Positions 56,214 through 64,000 of a stretch of 64,000 nucleotides of DNA are shown in pieces. A model generated the notes under the pieces. It was given only the letters and a program-made list of their open reading frames with translations, ran no database searches and had not been told where the DNA came from. Position numbers and translations under genes: made by a program. Within the stretch, counting starts at the first letter, position 1; each line of letters starts with the position of its first letter. This DNA comes from Stenotrophomonas sp. MMGLT7 (GTDB taxonomy: Bacteria; Pseudomonadota; Gammaproteobacteria; Xanthomonadales; Xanthomonadaceae), in the NCBI RefSeq assembly GCF_021168555.1, contig NZ_JAJOZS010000001.1, positions 62,001 to 126,000 of the forward strand, read 5' to 3'.

Positions 56214-58849
56214 GCGGCCTCCATCGCGACAAAGCCGCTGCTCGATCGCACCGACACGCGCACGGTAGCCGTCCTGATGCCGGCATCGTCGCTGTCGTCG
56301 CTGGTGGTGTTGGAGACGATGGACAGCACTTCCGGCGCGGCCGGCACGCCGTACTCGGTGCCGGAAACCTCGGAGATGATGCTGTCCGGCGGGTTCATCC
56401 AGTAGGGCCGCACCCGGCTGTCGTAGCGCACGCCGGTGAACGCCGTGGACAGGTTGCTGCCGTGCGTGCGCCCGGTCAGTAGCACGCGCGCCACTTCGTT
56501 GCCGGCGGTGCCCAGCGCGGTGTAGTAGCCGATCGCCAGGCCGGTCGGCAGTGCGCTCAGGTAGAACGCCCGGCTGCGCGTGCTGTGCGGGATGCAACCG
56601 ATCGATTCGAGCCGGCCAGCGCCATTGCGCACCTGCAGCTTGTACGCGATGCCGGCCTCGGTCTCGATCTCGTTGTTGAGCCACACCACGGCCTGTGTGC
56701 CAGCCGGAAGCGTGGCCCCGGCCTCGCCCGGGCTCAGGTCGCGCACGCGGCGCCAACCGGCACTGGCATAGGCATAGATCCCCGCGTTGTCCACCTGGGC
56801 GCCGCTCACCGGGTCGGTATGCGTGCCCTTATCGCCCAGCACCGGCACGCGCTGGCCGAGCTTGCCGGTCATGCCCGCCAGCGCTGCCCACGAGGCGAAA
56901 GCGAAGCGCTCGATGGCGCCGAAGCCCACGCCCCACTCCACCGTGTCGTGGCCCACGTACACCAGATTGCCGCGCTTGGCGCCGTAGCCGGCGATGTCGC
57001 TGTCGAAGCTGATCGATTCCGGCCGGTAGCGCGCCTGCGCGTGGTGGAACCGGCCATAGGCCCAGGCCTGCTGCGGGATGCAGGCCACTTCCATTTGCAG
57101 GGTTTCGTAGCGCGTAGGCTCGGGGGCGCTGCTGGGATTGCCGCGCGCATCGACGCCACGGTAACTGTAGCCATCCGCCAGTACGATGACCTCGTCGTCG
57201 ATGTAGTCGGCGGCCGAATTGACGAACTGCACCCGCAGTGCCTGCGGCAACTCGGTGAAGGTTCGCACCGCCTTGAAGCTCTTTACCTCCAGCGGCAGGA
57301 AGGTCCAACTGGGCACGCTGTCGTCGTCGAAATCGTCGTAGACCGCGTAGTAATGGGTATCGAAGCCCAAGTCGGCCATGGAGGCGGCCAGCAGCTTCCG
57401 GGCGTAGTCCAGCACGGTGCTGCTGCTGTCGAGGACGTCGCGTGCCTCCAGCCCATGCCGGGCGCAGAACTCGGCATAGGCTACCCAGTTGTCCAGCTTC
57501 ATGCGGCTCGACGCCGCATGCTTGACCAGCGCCGGGCACTCGGTGAGCAGCCAGTACACCACCCAGGCCGTGTTGGTGACCACGGCGGGCTCGGTCCACG
57601 TGCCGGCGTCGGCGTCGTAGGTCTTGATCTTCTGGCCGACCAGCAGCGACAGCGAGTCGATGGTGCCGGACAGCTTGTCCGTCGCTAGGATGCGCATCTC
57701 CAGCTTGTTGGTACCGGTGGTGGTGGGCTCGACCATCCGTACCGAGCGAAGGACCGACCACATGGCGCTGTCGATGTAGGTATTGGCGCTGCCCCCGCGC
57801 GAATTGGTGACACGCGTCACCTGCACGTCGTATTGCCCCTCGTCGACGTCCCAGGCAATGCCGAACGACACGGCGTTCTCGTTCAGCGCGTCGGCGCTGT
57901 AGTAGCTGCCGTAGGCGCGCAGGCCGCTGAGGCTGGGCGATGGGATGTCCAGCCAAGTCTCGGTCCCGGTCGGCCGGTACTTGATCGACCAGATTGTATT
58001 GAGCTGGAACTTCTTGCCGCTCGTGCCCTGCCCGTACAGGCCGCCCGGGTACAGCAGCACCGCGGTGATCCGCTGGGTGCGCGGGGAGGTGGTGCGCACA
58101 TTGGTGTCGCCCTCGTCGTCCATTGTCAGGCTGACGGCCTGCTCGTCGACGTCGTTCTGGTAGATCGTGGGCGTGCGCGTGACCGCGTAGGTCACCTCGT
58201 CGAACTCGTCGATCGAGGTGCTGCCGATGCGGATGTCCGAGCACTCCAAGTCACCATGCCCCAGCTCGAACAGGTAGTAGTGGTAGCTCTTTTCCCCCAC
58301 CTGCTCGCTGTACGGCAGCGAGGCGTGCGGTGGATAGATGCGGGTCTGCCCGACCACGCAGGGGATCACGCCCCACTGGTTGTAGGCGTTCTGCGTGCCG
58401 GTGAGCGAGCGCCAGCTTTGCCCGCTGGTTGAGCTGGATGCAGCGCTGTGCGGCGCAACCAACGCGCTGACGGCCAGCGTGGACGCCAGCATGATGCCGG
58501 CGGTCCACAGTTTTGCCGAGCCGCCAATGGCTGTCGTTGAGAGGTAGGCCCCCAACTGTGGCGCATAGATCGACACCACGATCATCGCAACGGCCGCCAG
58601 TATGGCCCGGGTGTTGCCGCCGTTGGTCGCCGTCGGTGCAGACACCAGGATGCGAGCCTGCGGGCGTGGATGCAGGCGGTCCCACCACTCCTCGGGCACG
58701 GGCTCGCCATTGACCTGCACCACCAAGCCATCGCGCAGCGGGCGGTTGCCCGCGGCCTGCTGCAGCATCTGCCGCAGGGTGAGCCCGGCCGGCACCTCCA
58801 CGGCCACCGGCGGCGCCAGCGGGTGCGGCTGGACCATCAAGTGCTGCAT
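56210..58849 (-). CDS. Tail tip / host-specificity protein (J-like)
   Basis: An 879-residue protein. The N-terminal 75 residues carry a small ubiquitin-like domain, then two hydrophobic helices (ILAAVAMIVVSIYAPQLGAY and LWTAGIMLASTLAVSALVAP) typical of lambda J-type tail-tip proteins, followed by beta-rich receptor and hub domains. The ATG at 58849 has GAGGAGGCGGC upstream. It lies in the lambda-like order after the K-type peptidase. Confidence 0.85.
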   Translation of the reverse strand: MQHLMVQPHPLAPPVAVEVPAGLTLRQMLQQAAGNRPLRDGLVVQVNGEPVPEEWWDRLHPRPQARILVSAPTATNGGNTRAILAAVAMIVVSIYAPQLGAYLSTTAIGGSAKLWTAGIMLASTLAVSALVAPHSAASSSTSGQSWRSLTGTQNAYNQWGVIPCVVGQTRIYPPHASLPYSEQVGEKSYHYYLFELGHGDLECSDIRIGSTSIDEFDEVTYAVTRTPTIYQNDVDEQAVSLTMDDEGDTNVRTTSPRTQRITAVLLYPGGLYGQGTSGKKFQLNTIWSIKYRPTGTETWLDIPSPSLSGLRAYGSYYSADALNENAVSFGIAWDVDEGQYDVQVTRVTNSRGGSANTYIDSAMWSVLRSVRMVEPTTTGTNKLEMRILATDKLSGTIDSLSLLVGQKIKTYDADAGTWTEPAVVTNTAWVVYWLLTECPALVKHAASSRMKLDNWVAYAEFCARHGLEARDVLDSSSTVLDYARKLLAASMADLGFDTHYYAVYDDFDDDSVPSWTFLPLEVKSFKAVRTFTELPQALRVQFVNSAADYIDDEVIVLADGYSYRGVDARGNPSSAPEPTRYETLQMEVACIPQQAWAYGRFHHAQARYRPESISFDSDIAGYGAKRGNLVYVGHDTVEWGVGFGAIERFAFASWAALAGMTGKLGQRVPVLGDKGTHTDPVSGAQVDNAGIYAYASAGWRRVRDLSPGEAGATLPAGTQAVVWLNNEIETEAGIAYKLQVRNGAGRLESIGCIPHSTRSRAFYLSALPTGLAIGYYTALGTAGNEVARVLLTGRTHGSNLSTAFTGVRYDSRVRPYWMNPPDSIISEVSGTEYGVPAAPEVLSIVSNTTSDDSDDAGIRTATVRVSVRSSSGFVAMEAA

Positions 58850-59193
58850 GCCGCCTCCTCGCCCTGCCGTGGGCCTTCGTACCGGTAGATGCCTTCGATG
58901 GCCGGCGCGAACAGCGGCGAGGCCAGGTCGTCGCAACCGCTGCGGCTGCCCTCCTCCACGTGCAGGAAGCGCCCGTCCCCCAGGCACACGCCCACATGGA
59001 ACTCGCCGCCGGGCCGGCGCAGCACCACCACGTCGAAGCGGCGCCCACGCGCCACGCGCCGCCAGTGCGCCGCGTCCTGCGGCCGGTGGACGGGCGGGAA
59101 CGGAATGCCCTGCTCGGCCAGCACGCGCGCGGCCAGCGTGCGGCAGAACATGCGCCCCTCGTAGGGGATACCGACGTAGTCGCCCAGGCTCAT
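58837..59193 (-). CDS. NlpC/P60-like tail assembly peptidase (K-type)
   Basis: A 118-residue protein. The catalytic Cys is in EGRMFCRTLAARVLAEQG (about residue 17) and a His in FHVGVCLGDGRFLHVEEG (about 65 or 79), as in C40 peptidase-fold tail proteins. It may cut host peptidoglycan or aid tail-tip assembly. It overlaps the J-type start by 13 bases. Confidence 0.8.
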   Translation of the reverse strand: MSLGDYVGIPYEGRMFCRTLAARVLAEQGIPFPPVHRPQDAAHWRRVARGRRFDVVVLRRPGGEFHVGVCLGDGRFLHVEEGSRSGCDDLASPLFAPAIEGIYRYEGPRQGEEAACST

Positions 59194-59672
59194 GCCGCCC
59201 CCCAGTAGCCGGGCGAGTTCGATGGGGTGACGCTCTGCGCGGGGATCGATTGGTTCAGGAAATCTTCCTCGGCGCCCATGTCCAGCTCGATGGACAGTTC
59301 GTCGGTGGTGGCCTGCTGCACCTGCAGCTGGTACGGGCCGACGAAGGGCGTGGCCGGCGCGGCCGCCATCACCACCTCGATCTCGGCAGTAGGGATGCCC
59401 TCCTGCGCGCGGATCGTCCGCGACACCTCGTGGTCGATGTTGTCCACCCGCATGGTCACGCCGTTGTCGCCGTCATCGGTGTCGGCCGGCAGCGACACCT
59501 CGAATGGGGCGACGGCGTAGGTGCCGTCGCTGCCCTCGATCGGCTCGTTGTTGTTGACGTAGCGCAGCACCTGCCCGTCAGGCAGGTTGAAGCGCACCCG
59601 CGCCAGCGGGGTCTCGCGGGTGTCCTGGGCCAGCACGGCCTGGGCGATCGTGTCGGTAAGCAGTTCGCTCAT
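59190..59672 (-). CDS. Minor tail protein, DUF1833-like (L-type)
   Basis: A 160-residue protein. FEVSLPADTDDGDNGVTMRV and AEIEVVMAAAPATPFVGPY match the beta-rich DUF1833 family of tail-tip proteins. Overlaps on both sides (ATGA with the previous gene) confirm the tail operon. The role is structural. Confidence 0.78.
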   Translation of the reverse strand: MSELLTDTIAQAVLAQDTRETPLARVRFNLPDGQVLRYVNNNEPIEGSDGTYAVAPFEVSLPADTDDGDNGVTMRVDNIDHEVSRTIRAQEGIPTAEIEVVMAAAPATPFVGPYQLQVQQATTDELSIELDMGAEEDFLNQSIPAQSVTPSNSPGYWGAA

Positions 59673-60091
59673 GTCGTCGGCCACACCGTTTCGTCGTAGA
59701 AGTCGAGCAGGAACACGCCGCTCACCCGGTTGTGCCGCAGCAGCGGCAGCGAGGCGCGGAAGCGGGCCGGCTGCTTGGCGCTGAACGTGGGGCGACCGCT
59801 GAAGCTGTAGACGCCCACGTTCTGCGCGTTGAGCGGCTTGGTGAAGTCCGGCCACCAGAAGCGGCCGTTGCGCCCCACGGTGACGTAGTAGAAATCCTCG
59901 ATGATCTGTTTCTGCGCCTGGCTGCACGCCAGCACGCAGGCCACCTCCGTCGGCGGCACGCCGGTGACCCTGGGACGGGTCTTGGTGCCGCCGTCGAAGT
60001 CCGAGCGCAGCACGCCGTCGTCGCCGCTTTCGTTGTAGCCATCCACCAGCGGCGGCGGCAGGCTGGCCGGGAACCAGGGCAGCTCATCCAA
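59669..60091 (-). CDS. Minor tail protein (M-type position)
   Basis: A 140-residue protein. WFPASLPPPLVDGYN and FDGGTKTRPRVTG near the N terminus, and FYYVTVGRNGRFWWPDF later, resemble small tail-tip proteins that follow the tape measure. It overlaps the tape-measure stop by eight bases. The role is structural and inferred from order. Confidence 0.72.
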   Translation of the reverse strand: MDELPWFPASLPPPLVDGYNESGDDGVLRSDFDGGTKTRPRVTGVPPTEVACVLACSQAQKQIIEDFYYVTVGRNGRFWWPDFTKPLNAQNVGVYSFSGRPTFSAKQPARFRASLPLLRHNRVSGVFLLDFYDETVWPTT

Positions 60092-62603
60092 GCTTCACCC
60101 CCTGCCGGCGCAGGCCCAGTACCCGCTGCTGCGTGCGGATGCCGGCGCCGTTGCTGGCGGCATCGCGCGCGATCGACTGGGACACCATCAGGTCCAGGTT
60201 GAGCGCATTGCCGTCCCAGCGCTGGCTGGTGACTTCGCCCTGCAGGGTGCCGCCATCGGCGTCGCGCATGTTCAGGATCACCGTCGGCGCGGTGGCACCG
60301 CCCGCGCCGCCGGCGGCGGCGGACGAGGCCGGCATCACCACGCCGTCGGCGCCGGGCATCAGGAAGGTGCGGCTACCCACGCGCAGCAGTTCGGGTGCGC
60401 CCTGCTCGTTGACCTCGTAGATGCGGCTGCCGTCCACGGAGCCGCCGGTGGCGCGGCCACCGCCATAGCTCAACCAGTTGCTGCCGGTCAGGCCGGAGAC
60501 GTTGTTGCCGAATCCCAGGGTGCTGCCGGCGCTGGCGCTGGTGCCGGTGTAGGCCGTTGCACCGGTACCGCCGAACAGCGAGCCGAACAGCCACTGCACC
60601 GCCTTCTCGGCGAACAGCTGCAGCGCAACGCGGCGGATGCGGTCGGCGAAGTCCTCCACCACGTCGCCCAGGCTGCCCAGGTTGCTGCCGGCATCCACCA
60701 GCATCGACGTGGTGGCATCGCGGATGTCGGTGAAGAAGCCGGCCGATTCGCGCTCGTCCTGCAGCCGCCGGGTGAGCGAGACGATGGATTCGCCCAGCTC
60801 GCTGTTGGCATCCACGCCGGCTTGCTTGAGGTTGATGTAAACCTCGTAGTCCTCGGCGGTCATGCCCAGCGCCGCGCGCTCCTCCTCGATCTGGCGGATC
60901 ATCTCGGTGGCGGCCTGGTCGCGGGTGGCGGCCAGTTGACGCTCGCGGTCGGCGTACTGCTGCTGGGTAATGGCCCCCGCGTCCAGTTGCTCCTGCACCT
61001 TGGCCAGGGCCTGCGTGTAGGCAATCGCGGCCTGCACCGCCGGGCCCGCCAGGCTGGCCGCCATCGCATCGGTTTCGGCGGTGAATTCCTGCTGGAACTC
61101 GGCCAGCTCCCTGTCGCGGATTTGTTCGGCCAGTTGACGCAGGCTCGCCGTGAACTCGTCCACGGCGGCAGACGGCAAGCCCGCCCGCTCCAGCGCCACG
61201 GCCTGGCTGCGGATCGAATCGAGCCGACGCGCATACTCGTCCAGCACCGGATTGCCGGTGCTCTGCAACTCAGTCGTCCAGCTTGCCTGGACCGCCTGCA
61301 CGCGCTCGGTCGCGCGGGCAATGCGGGTGGCGGCCTGTTCGGCTTCGCGGGCCTGCTTGGCGGCTTCCCGGGCCGCCTCCGGGTCGACCTTGACGTCGCC
61401 GGTGAGGGCCGAGCCGGCGGTGCTGGATACCGTCGACGTCACTCCCTGGAAGTTCTGCGCCACCAGCCGGCGCGTGATCTCCCGCTGCAGATCTTGCTGC
61501 TCCTGAGCCAAGCGGGCAATTTCCTCGCCACGGAATTGGCTCTGCGCATTCGTGAGCGGCAAGCCGAACGCATTGGACGTCCAGCCCTCGAGCGAGCGGC
61601 GCTGCTGGGCCACTACGCCCAGCCGCACATTCAGCCCATCTTCGCTCGACTGGGACACATCCCCACCGGCCGCCAGTCCACGTGCTTCCGCAACCTTTGC
61701 GATCCAGTTGGTGAGCATGCTGATGCCCTGCACCAACTCGGTCGTGATGCCGAGCACCCAACTGCCGAACGAGTCGAAGGCCTGCTTGGTTTCCGAGGAC
61801 CCAAGCGTGTCGGTGAGTTCGTTGACCGCGGTTGTGAGCCCACGCACGCCCTCGCCTTCGGTGTCGCCGGTCAGCAGGTCGGTGATCGTGTTGCCCAGTG
61901 CCTTGAGCGCACCATCGAGCGAACCACGGGCAGCCTCAGCGGCGCCTTCATAGCTCTCTTCCAGGATGCCCATGATGACCGCCTGCGCCTCGGCGGCTTT
62001 GCCTGCGTTGTCCAGCTCCTTGATCTGCTGTCGCACGGCGGGCGTGAACGCGGCACCGAATCCTTGCTGAGCCAGCGCGGCAGCGGCTTTCTGCGGGGAT
62101 TCAAGCGCCCGGCCGATGGTCTCTGCGGATTGCGACAGGCTGATACCCAGCCGCGCGCTCTGGTCGATGACGGTCTGCATCGCGCGCGGGATGTTGGTGC
62201 CAACGATTCCCGAATAGGACAGCAACCGCGTCTCGGCATTGACGATCTCGCCGGTGCTGAACGTGGACTTGTCGCTGAGCGTTTCTGCCAGCCGCACCAG
62301 TTGATCCCGGGTCATCCCCGCGGCATTACCGGTGGACCTCAGCACGGCATCGAGTTGCGGCAGCTCCTGCGAGGCATCGCGCGTGTTCTTGACCAGCAAC
62401 AGCAACCCACCGATCGCGGCGGCGCCGATGGCGCCGATGGCCGTGCCGATACGCCTCCCCGCTGCCTCCCATTCGGAGCCGGCTTCCTTCGCCTGGCGGC
62501 CACTATCCACAACGTCCTTGGTGACGTTCTGGATCTGCGCACGGATCTGCCCGTCGCCGGTGGCGACAAACTCGACCTGGAAGCGGGTGCTACGGTTTGC
62601 CAC
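60084..62603 (-). CDS. Tail tape measure protein
   Basis: An 839-residue protein. Long helical and coiled-coil stretches, a hydrophobic segment (IGAIGAAAIGGLLLLVKN, about 53-70), tape-measure motifs such as IVNAETRLLSYSGIVG and a C-terminal GADGVVMPASSAA/SIARDAASNG region identify it. It sets tail length and helps DNA entry. GTG at 62603 with GAGGAG upstream is the start; it overlaps the T stop by 14 bases. Confidence 0.92.
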   Translation of the reverse strand: MANRSTRFQVEFVATGDGQIRAQIQNVTKDVVDSGRQAKEAGSEWEAAGRRIGTAIGAIGAAAIGGLLLLVKNTRDASQELPQLDAVLRSTGNAAGMTRDQLVRLAETLSDKSTFSTGEIVNAETRLLSYSGIVGTNIPRAMQTVIDQSARLGISLSQSAETIGRALESPQKAAAALAQQGFGAAFTPAVRQQIKELDNAGKAAEAQAVIMGILEESYEGAAEAARGSLDGALKALGNTITDLLTGDTEGEGVRGLTTAVNELTDTLGSSETKQAFDSFGSWVLGITTELVQGISMLTNWIAKVAEARGLAAGGDVSQSSEDGLNVRLGVVAQQRRSLEGWTSNAFGLPLTNAQSQFRGEEIARLAQEQQDLQREITRRLVAQNFQGVTSTVSSTAGSALTGDVKVDPEAAREAAKQAREAEQAATRIARATERVQAVQASWTTELQSTGNPVLDEYARRLDSIRSQAVALERAGLPSAAVDEFTASLRQLAEQIRDRELAEFQQEFTAETDAMAASLAGPAVQAAIAYTQALAKVQEQLDAGAITQQQYADRERQLAATRDQAATEMIRQIEEERAALGMTAEDYEVYINLKQAGVDANSELGESIVSLTRRLQDERESAGFFTDIRDATTSMLVDAGSNLGSLGDVVEDFADRIRRVALQLFAEKAVQWLFGSLFGGTGATAYTGTSASAGSTLGFGNNVSGLTGSNWLSYGGGRATGGSVDGSRIYEVNEQGAPELLRVGSRTFLMPGADGVVMPASSAAAGGAGGATAPTVILNMRDADGGTLQGEVTSQRWDGNALNLDLMVSQSIARDAASNGAGIRTQQRVLGLRRQGVKLG

Positions 62604-63006
62604 GCATCAGCTCCTCGCGCTCACGCAACTCGCCCACGGCAGTGACCACTGCATGCTCGACCGCCTGCAGGTCCGCCAACAACTGCGGCATGCCCCCGCG
62701 CGCGATGCCAAGCTCGCCGGCGAGCGCTCGCAAGATCGCCATGCAATCGCCGTAGCGCAGCCCAGTGGGGACGCCACTGGGCGCGTAGTTCCATTGGGTA
62801 CGGCATCGAAGGAACGCCATCGCCCCAGGCGTGGCTTCGGGCAGCAACCGCGGCTGCGGGCAGTCGCGGCAGACCGATGGACAGGACGAACAGGCTTCCC
62901 GCGTGAAGGATTCGCCGTAGAGATTCTCGAAATCCCATAGCCGCTCCCCATTCTTCAGGCCTGGACCCGCGCCGGCGATCCACCGGGCCCAGGCTGTGAG
63001 TTTTTT
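62590..63006 (-). CDS. Tail chaperone T extension, made only by frameshifting
   Basis: About 138 codons in the -1 frame relative to G, with no plausible start of its own. It includes GERLWDFENLYGESF and a Cys cluster (CSSCPSVCRDCPQPRLL), then helical segments. Fusion to G at 63000-63006 would give a 272-residue G-T protein, the normal arrangement for siphophage tail chaperones. Confidence 0.85.
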   Translation of the reverse strand, partial: KKLTAWARWIAGAGPGLKNGERLWDFENLYGESFTREACSSCPSVCRDCPQPRLLPEATPGAMAFLRCRTQWNYAPSGVPTGLRYGDCMAILRALAGELGIARGGMPQLLADLQAVEHAVVTAVGELREREELMRGKP

Positions 63007-63407
63007 GCCACTCCCTCGCGGCTGGCCTGGAAGTAGGCCTGGCGGATGGGCTTGAACAAGTGATCGAAACCGAGCAGCGCCTCGAAGCGGTCGGGCGAGA
63101 ACTCGAGCGGCTCGCCGGCCGTGGTTTCGAATCCCTTCCAGCCATGCACACGCTCGGCCAGCAACGTCGCATCGCCGTCCTCGGTGTCGGCCACGCTGTC
63201 GAACACCCGCATCAACTCTTCCACGCTCTTGACCGCCGGTGCGTCCTGTACAAGGCGCGCGCCCGTGCGCTCGGTAATCCGCCGCTCGCGCGCGCGCAGT
63301 TCCTTGCGCGTCATCAGCGTCATCAGCAGGTGGACCGTGGCGGTCTCCTCGCCTTGCGGCAGCTCCACCGGCACCCACTCGCGGCCCAGGTCGGCAAATC
63401 GGAACAT
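62955..63407 (-). CDS. Tail assembly chaperone G
   Basis: A 150-residue protein starting FRFADLGREWVPVELPQG, immediately downstream of the major tail gene and upstream of the tape measure, the position of lambda gpG. Its 3' end overlaps the T frame and carries the slippery site. It should coat the tape measure during assembly. Confidence 0.87.
   Translation of the reverse strand: MFRFADLGREWVPVELPQGEETATVHLLMTLMTRKELRARERRITERTGARLVQDAPAVKSVEELMRVFDSVADTEDGDATLLAERVHGWKGFETTAGEPLEFSPDRFEALLGFDHLFKPIRQAYFQASREGVAKNSQPGPGGSPARVQA
63000..63006 (-). promoter_or_regulatory. -1 ribosomal frameshift site A_AAA_AAC
   Basis: In the G frame the message reads GCA AAA AAC; the heptamer A_AAA_AAC is a canonical -1 slippery sequence. 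Slipping joins the first 136 or so codons of G to the T frame exactly (62590-63407 plus one repeated base is 273 codons). A GC-rich downstream segment could form the stimulatory structure. Confidence 0.82.
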
Positions 63408-63417
63408 GCGTTTCTCC

Positions 63418-64000
63418 TTAGACGATGGCGCGCGGCGACTTGAGCGTGACGCTCACGGCCACTTCCTGGCCGCCCAGGCGGTAGGCACGCCAGCTGAAGT
63501 TCTGCTTGAGCCCGCGCGGGCCGGTGACGCCCGGCGTGGGCGCCAGGAACTTGCTCAGCGGGATGTCGAACACCAGTTGTTCGTTGCCGGCGGTGCCGGC
63601 GCCGGTGCCGCGGGTGAAGGTGAGCCGCAGCGCCAGCGATTCGTCGGCCTCGGCCTTGATCAGCAGCGCGGGGGTGTCGAACTGGGCCACGCCCTCGCCG
63701 GTGATCTGCGCGGTGCCCTCGGGCAAGTCGTGGCGCACGCCGCCATCGTTGAGGCAGTACAGGTCGGTATCGAGGTCGTTGTTCCAGTTCATCGTGGTCG
63801 ATTCCACGCAGACCTCGGTGTCGCCGTTGTCCAGCAGCAGCGACAGGCCGGCCAGGCCGAACGCGGCATGGCCATAGTCGGCCGGCGTTGCATCCATCGG
63901 CGCGGCCGGCAGCGAGCGCTTGCTTGCGCCACGCAGGTTGAAGGTGACCTGCTGGTAGGGCGAGGTGGTGGCGAAGGCGAACGCGGCCGACTCGATGCGC
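63418..64000 (-). CDS. Major tail tube protein (5' end beyond the window)
   Basis: The frame is open from the window edge (residues R-I-E-S-A-A-F onward) to its stop at 63418, about 193 residues. An internal ATG at 63897 is not the start, because the upstream codons are open and read as tail-protein-like (SPYQQVTFNLRG). The beta-rich sequence, DLYCLNDGGVRHDLPEGTAQ and the position before chaperone G fit lambda gpV-type major tail subunits. Confidence 0.8.
   Translation of the reverse strand, partial: RIESAAFAFATTSPYQQVTFNLRGASKRSLPAAPMDATPADYGHAAFGLAGLSLLLDNGDTEVCVESTTMNWNNDLDTDLYCLNDGGVRHDLPEGTAQITGEGVAQFDTPALLIKAEADESLALRLTFTRGTGAGTAGNEQLVFDIPLSKFLAPTPGVTGPRGLKQNFSWRAYRLGGQEVAVSVTLKSPRAIV

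Larger units (their letters stand above)
32690..64000. mobile_element. Siphovirus-like prophage (left end to beyond the window)
   Basis: A continuous block of phage genes: Xer-like integrase, SSB, methyltransferase, GemA-like protein, retroelement, RdgC, recombinases, Cro/CI switch, lysis cassette and a lambda-order tail module (major tail, G, GT, tape measure, tail-tip L/K/J-type proteins, fibre). Almost all genes face left with ATGA/GTGA overlaps; only the integrase, repressor and secreted nuclease face right. The left boundary is set at the dif-like site. Head, packaging and right attachment site are not in the window. Confidence 0.93.

Noticed and set aside
63418-63897. Tail protein starting at the ATG at 63897
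   Set aside because: The frame is open and protein-like up to the window edge at 64000, so the gene is truncated by the window rather than starting here.

Overview
The window is high-GC DNA from a gammaproteobacterium of the family Xanthomonadaceae (Lysobacter / Luteimonas / Pseudoxanthomonas / Stenotrophomonas group). This rests on the gene set (split-orientation hut operons, valine-degradation cluster, FFLEELY-like protein) and on intergenic hairpin repeats of the GTAGGAGCGACTTCAGTCGC type common in that family. The genus cannot be fixed from the sequence alone.

Bases 1-32,650 are ordinary chromosome. In order: the end of a putrescine ABC transporter (potH-potI); a secreted S9D-type peptidase; a TetR-regulated quinone-reductase-like flavoprotein; an acyl-CoA synthetase; an aldo/keto reductase; a complete five-step histidine-degradation locus (hutIHGU leftward, hutFC rightward, with a HutC-type palindrome between them); a phasin; TonB; serS; a LysR regulator; tRNA-Ser(UGA); a tandem universal stress protein; and a baeRF-type release-factor-like protein. 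A ScfR-type regulator then lies divergent from a tightly coupled valine/isobutyryl-CoA pathway (mmsA, acyl-CoA dehydrogenase, enoyl-CoA hydratase, hydroxyisobutyryl-CoA hydrolase, mmsB).

From about 32,690 to beyond the right edge lies a lambda-like siphophage prophage. Its left boundary is a dif-like sequence next to a Xer-like integrase gene, so it probably entered at the replication-terminus dif site. The right end is outside the window. A divergent repressor/Cro pair with palindromic operators (about 47.6 kb) separates a leftward early operon (47.6 to 33.8 kb: serine recombinase, RdgC, second tyrosine recombinase, small phage genes, DGR, GemA-like, cytosine methyltransferase, SSB) from leftward late genes. 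The late genes run from the major tail protein through tail chaperones G/GT (with a -1 frameshift site), tape measure, tail tip, Hint-domain protein and tail fibre to a lysis cassette (endolysin, holin, Rz, Rz1). Two lower-GC cargo genes (a secreted nuclease and a secreted repeat protein) sit between the lysis and fibre genes.

The standout is a complete diversity-generating retroelement (39.4-42.4 kb): reverse transcriptase, Avd-like accessory protein, a 113-bp template repeat and two tandem DUF1566-like target genes, each with its own variable repeat. All 27 TR/VR differences (16 in one VR, 11 in the other) fall on the 19 coding-strand adenines of the template. None falls on the other 94 positions. 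The template lies inside the longest reverse-transcriptase reading frame, and the targets are in the early region rather than among the tail genes.
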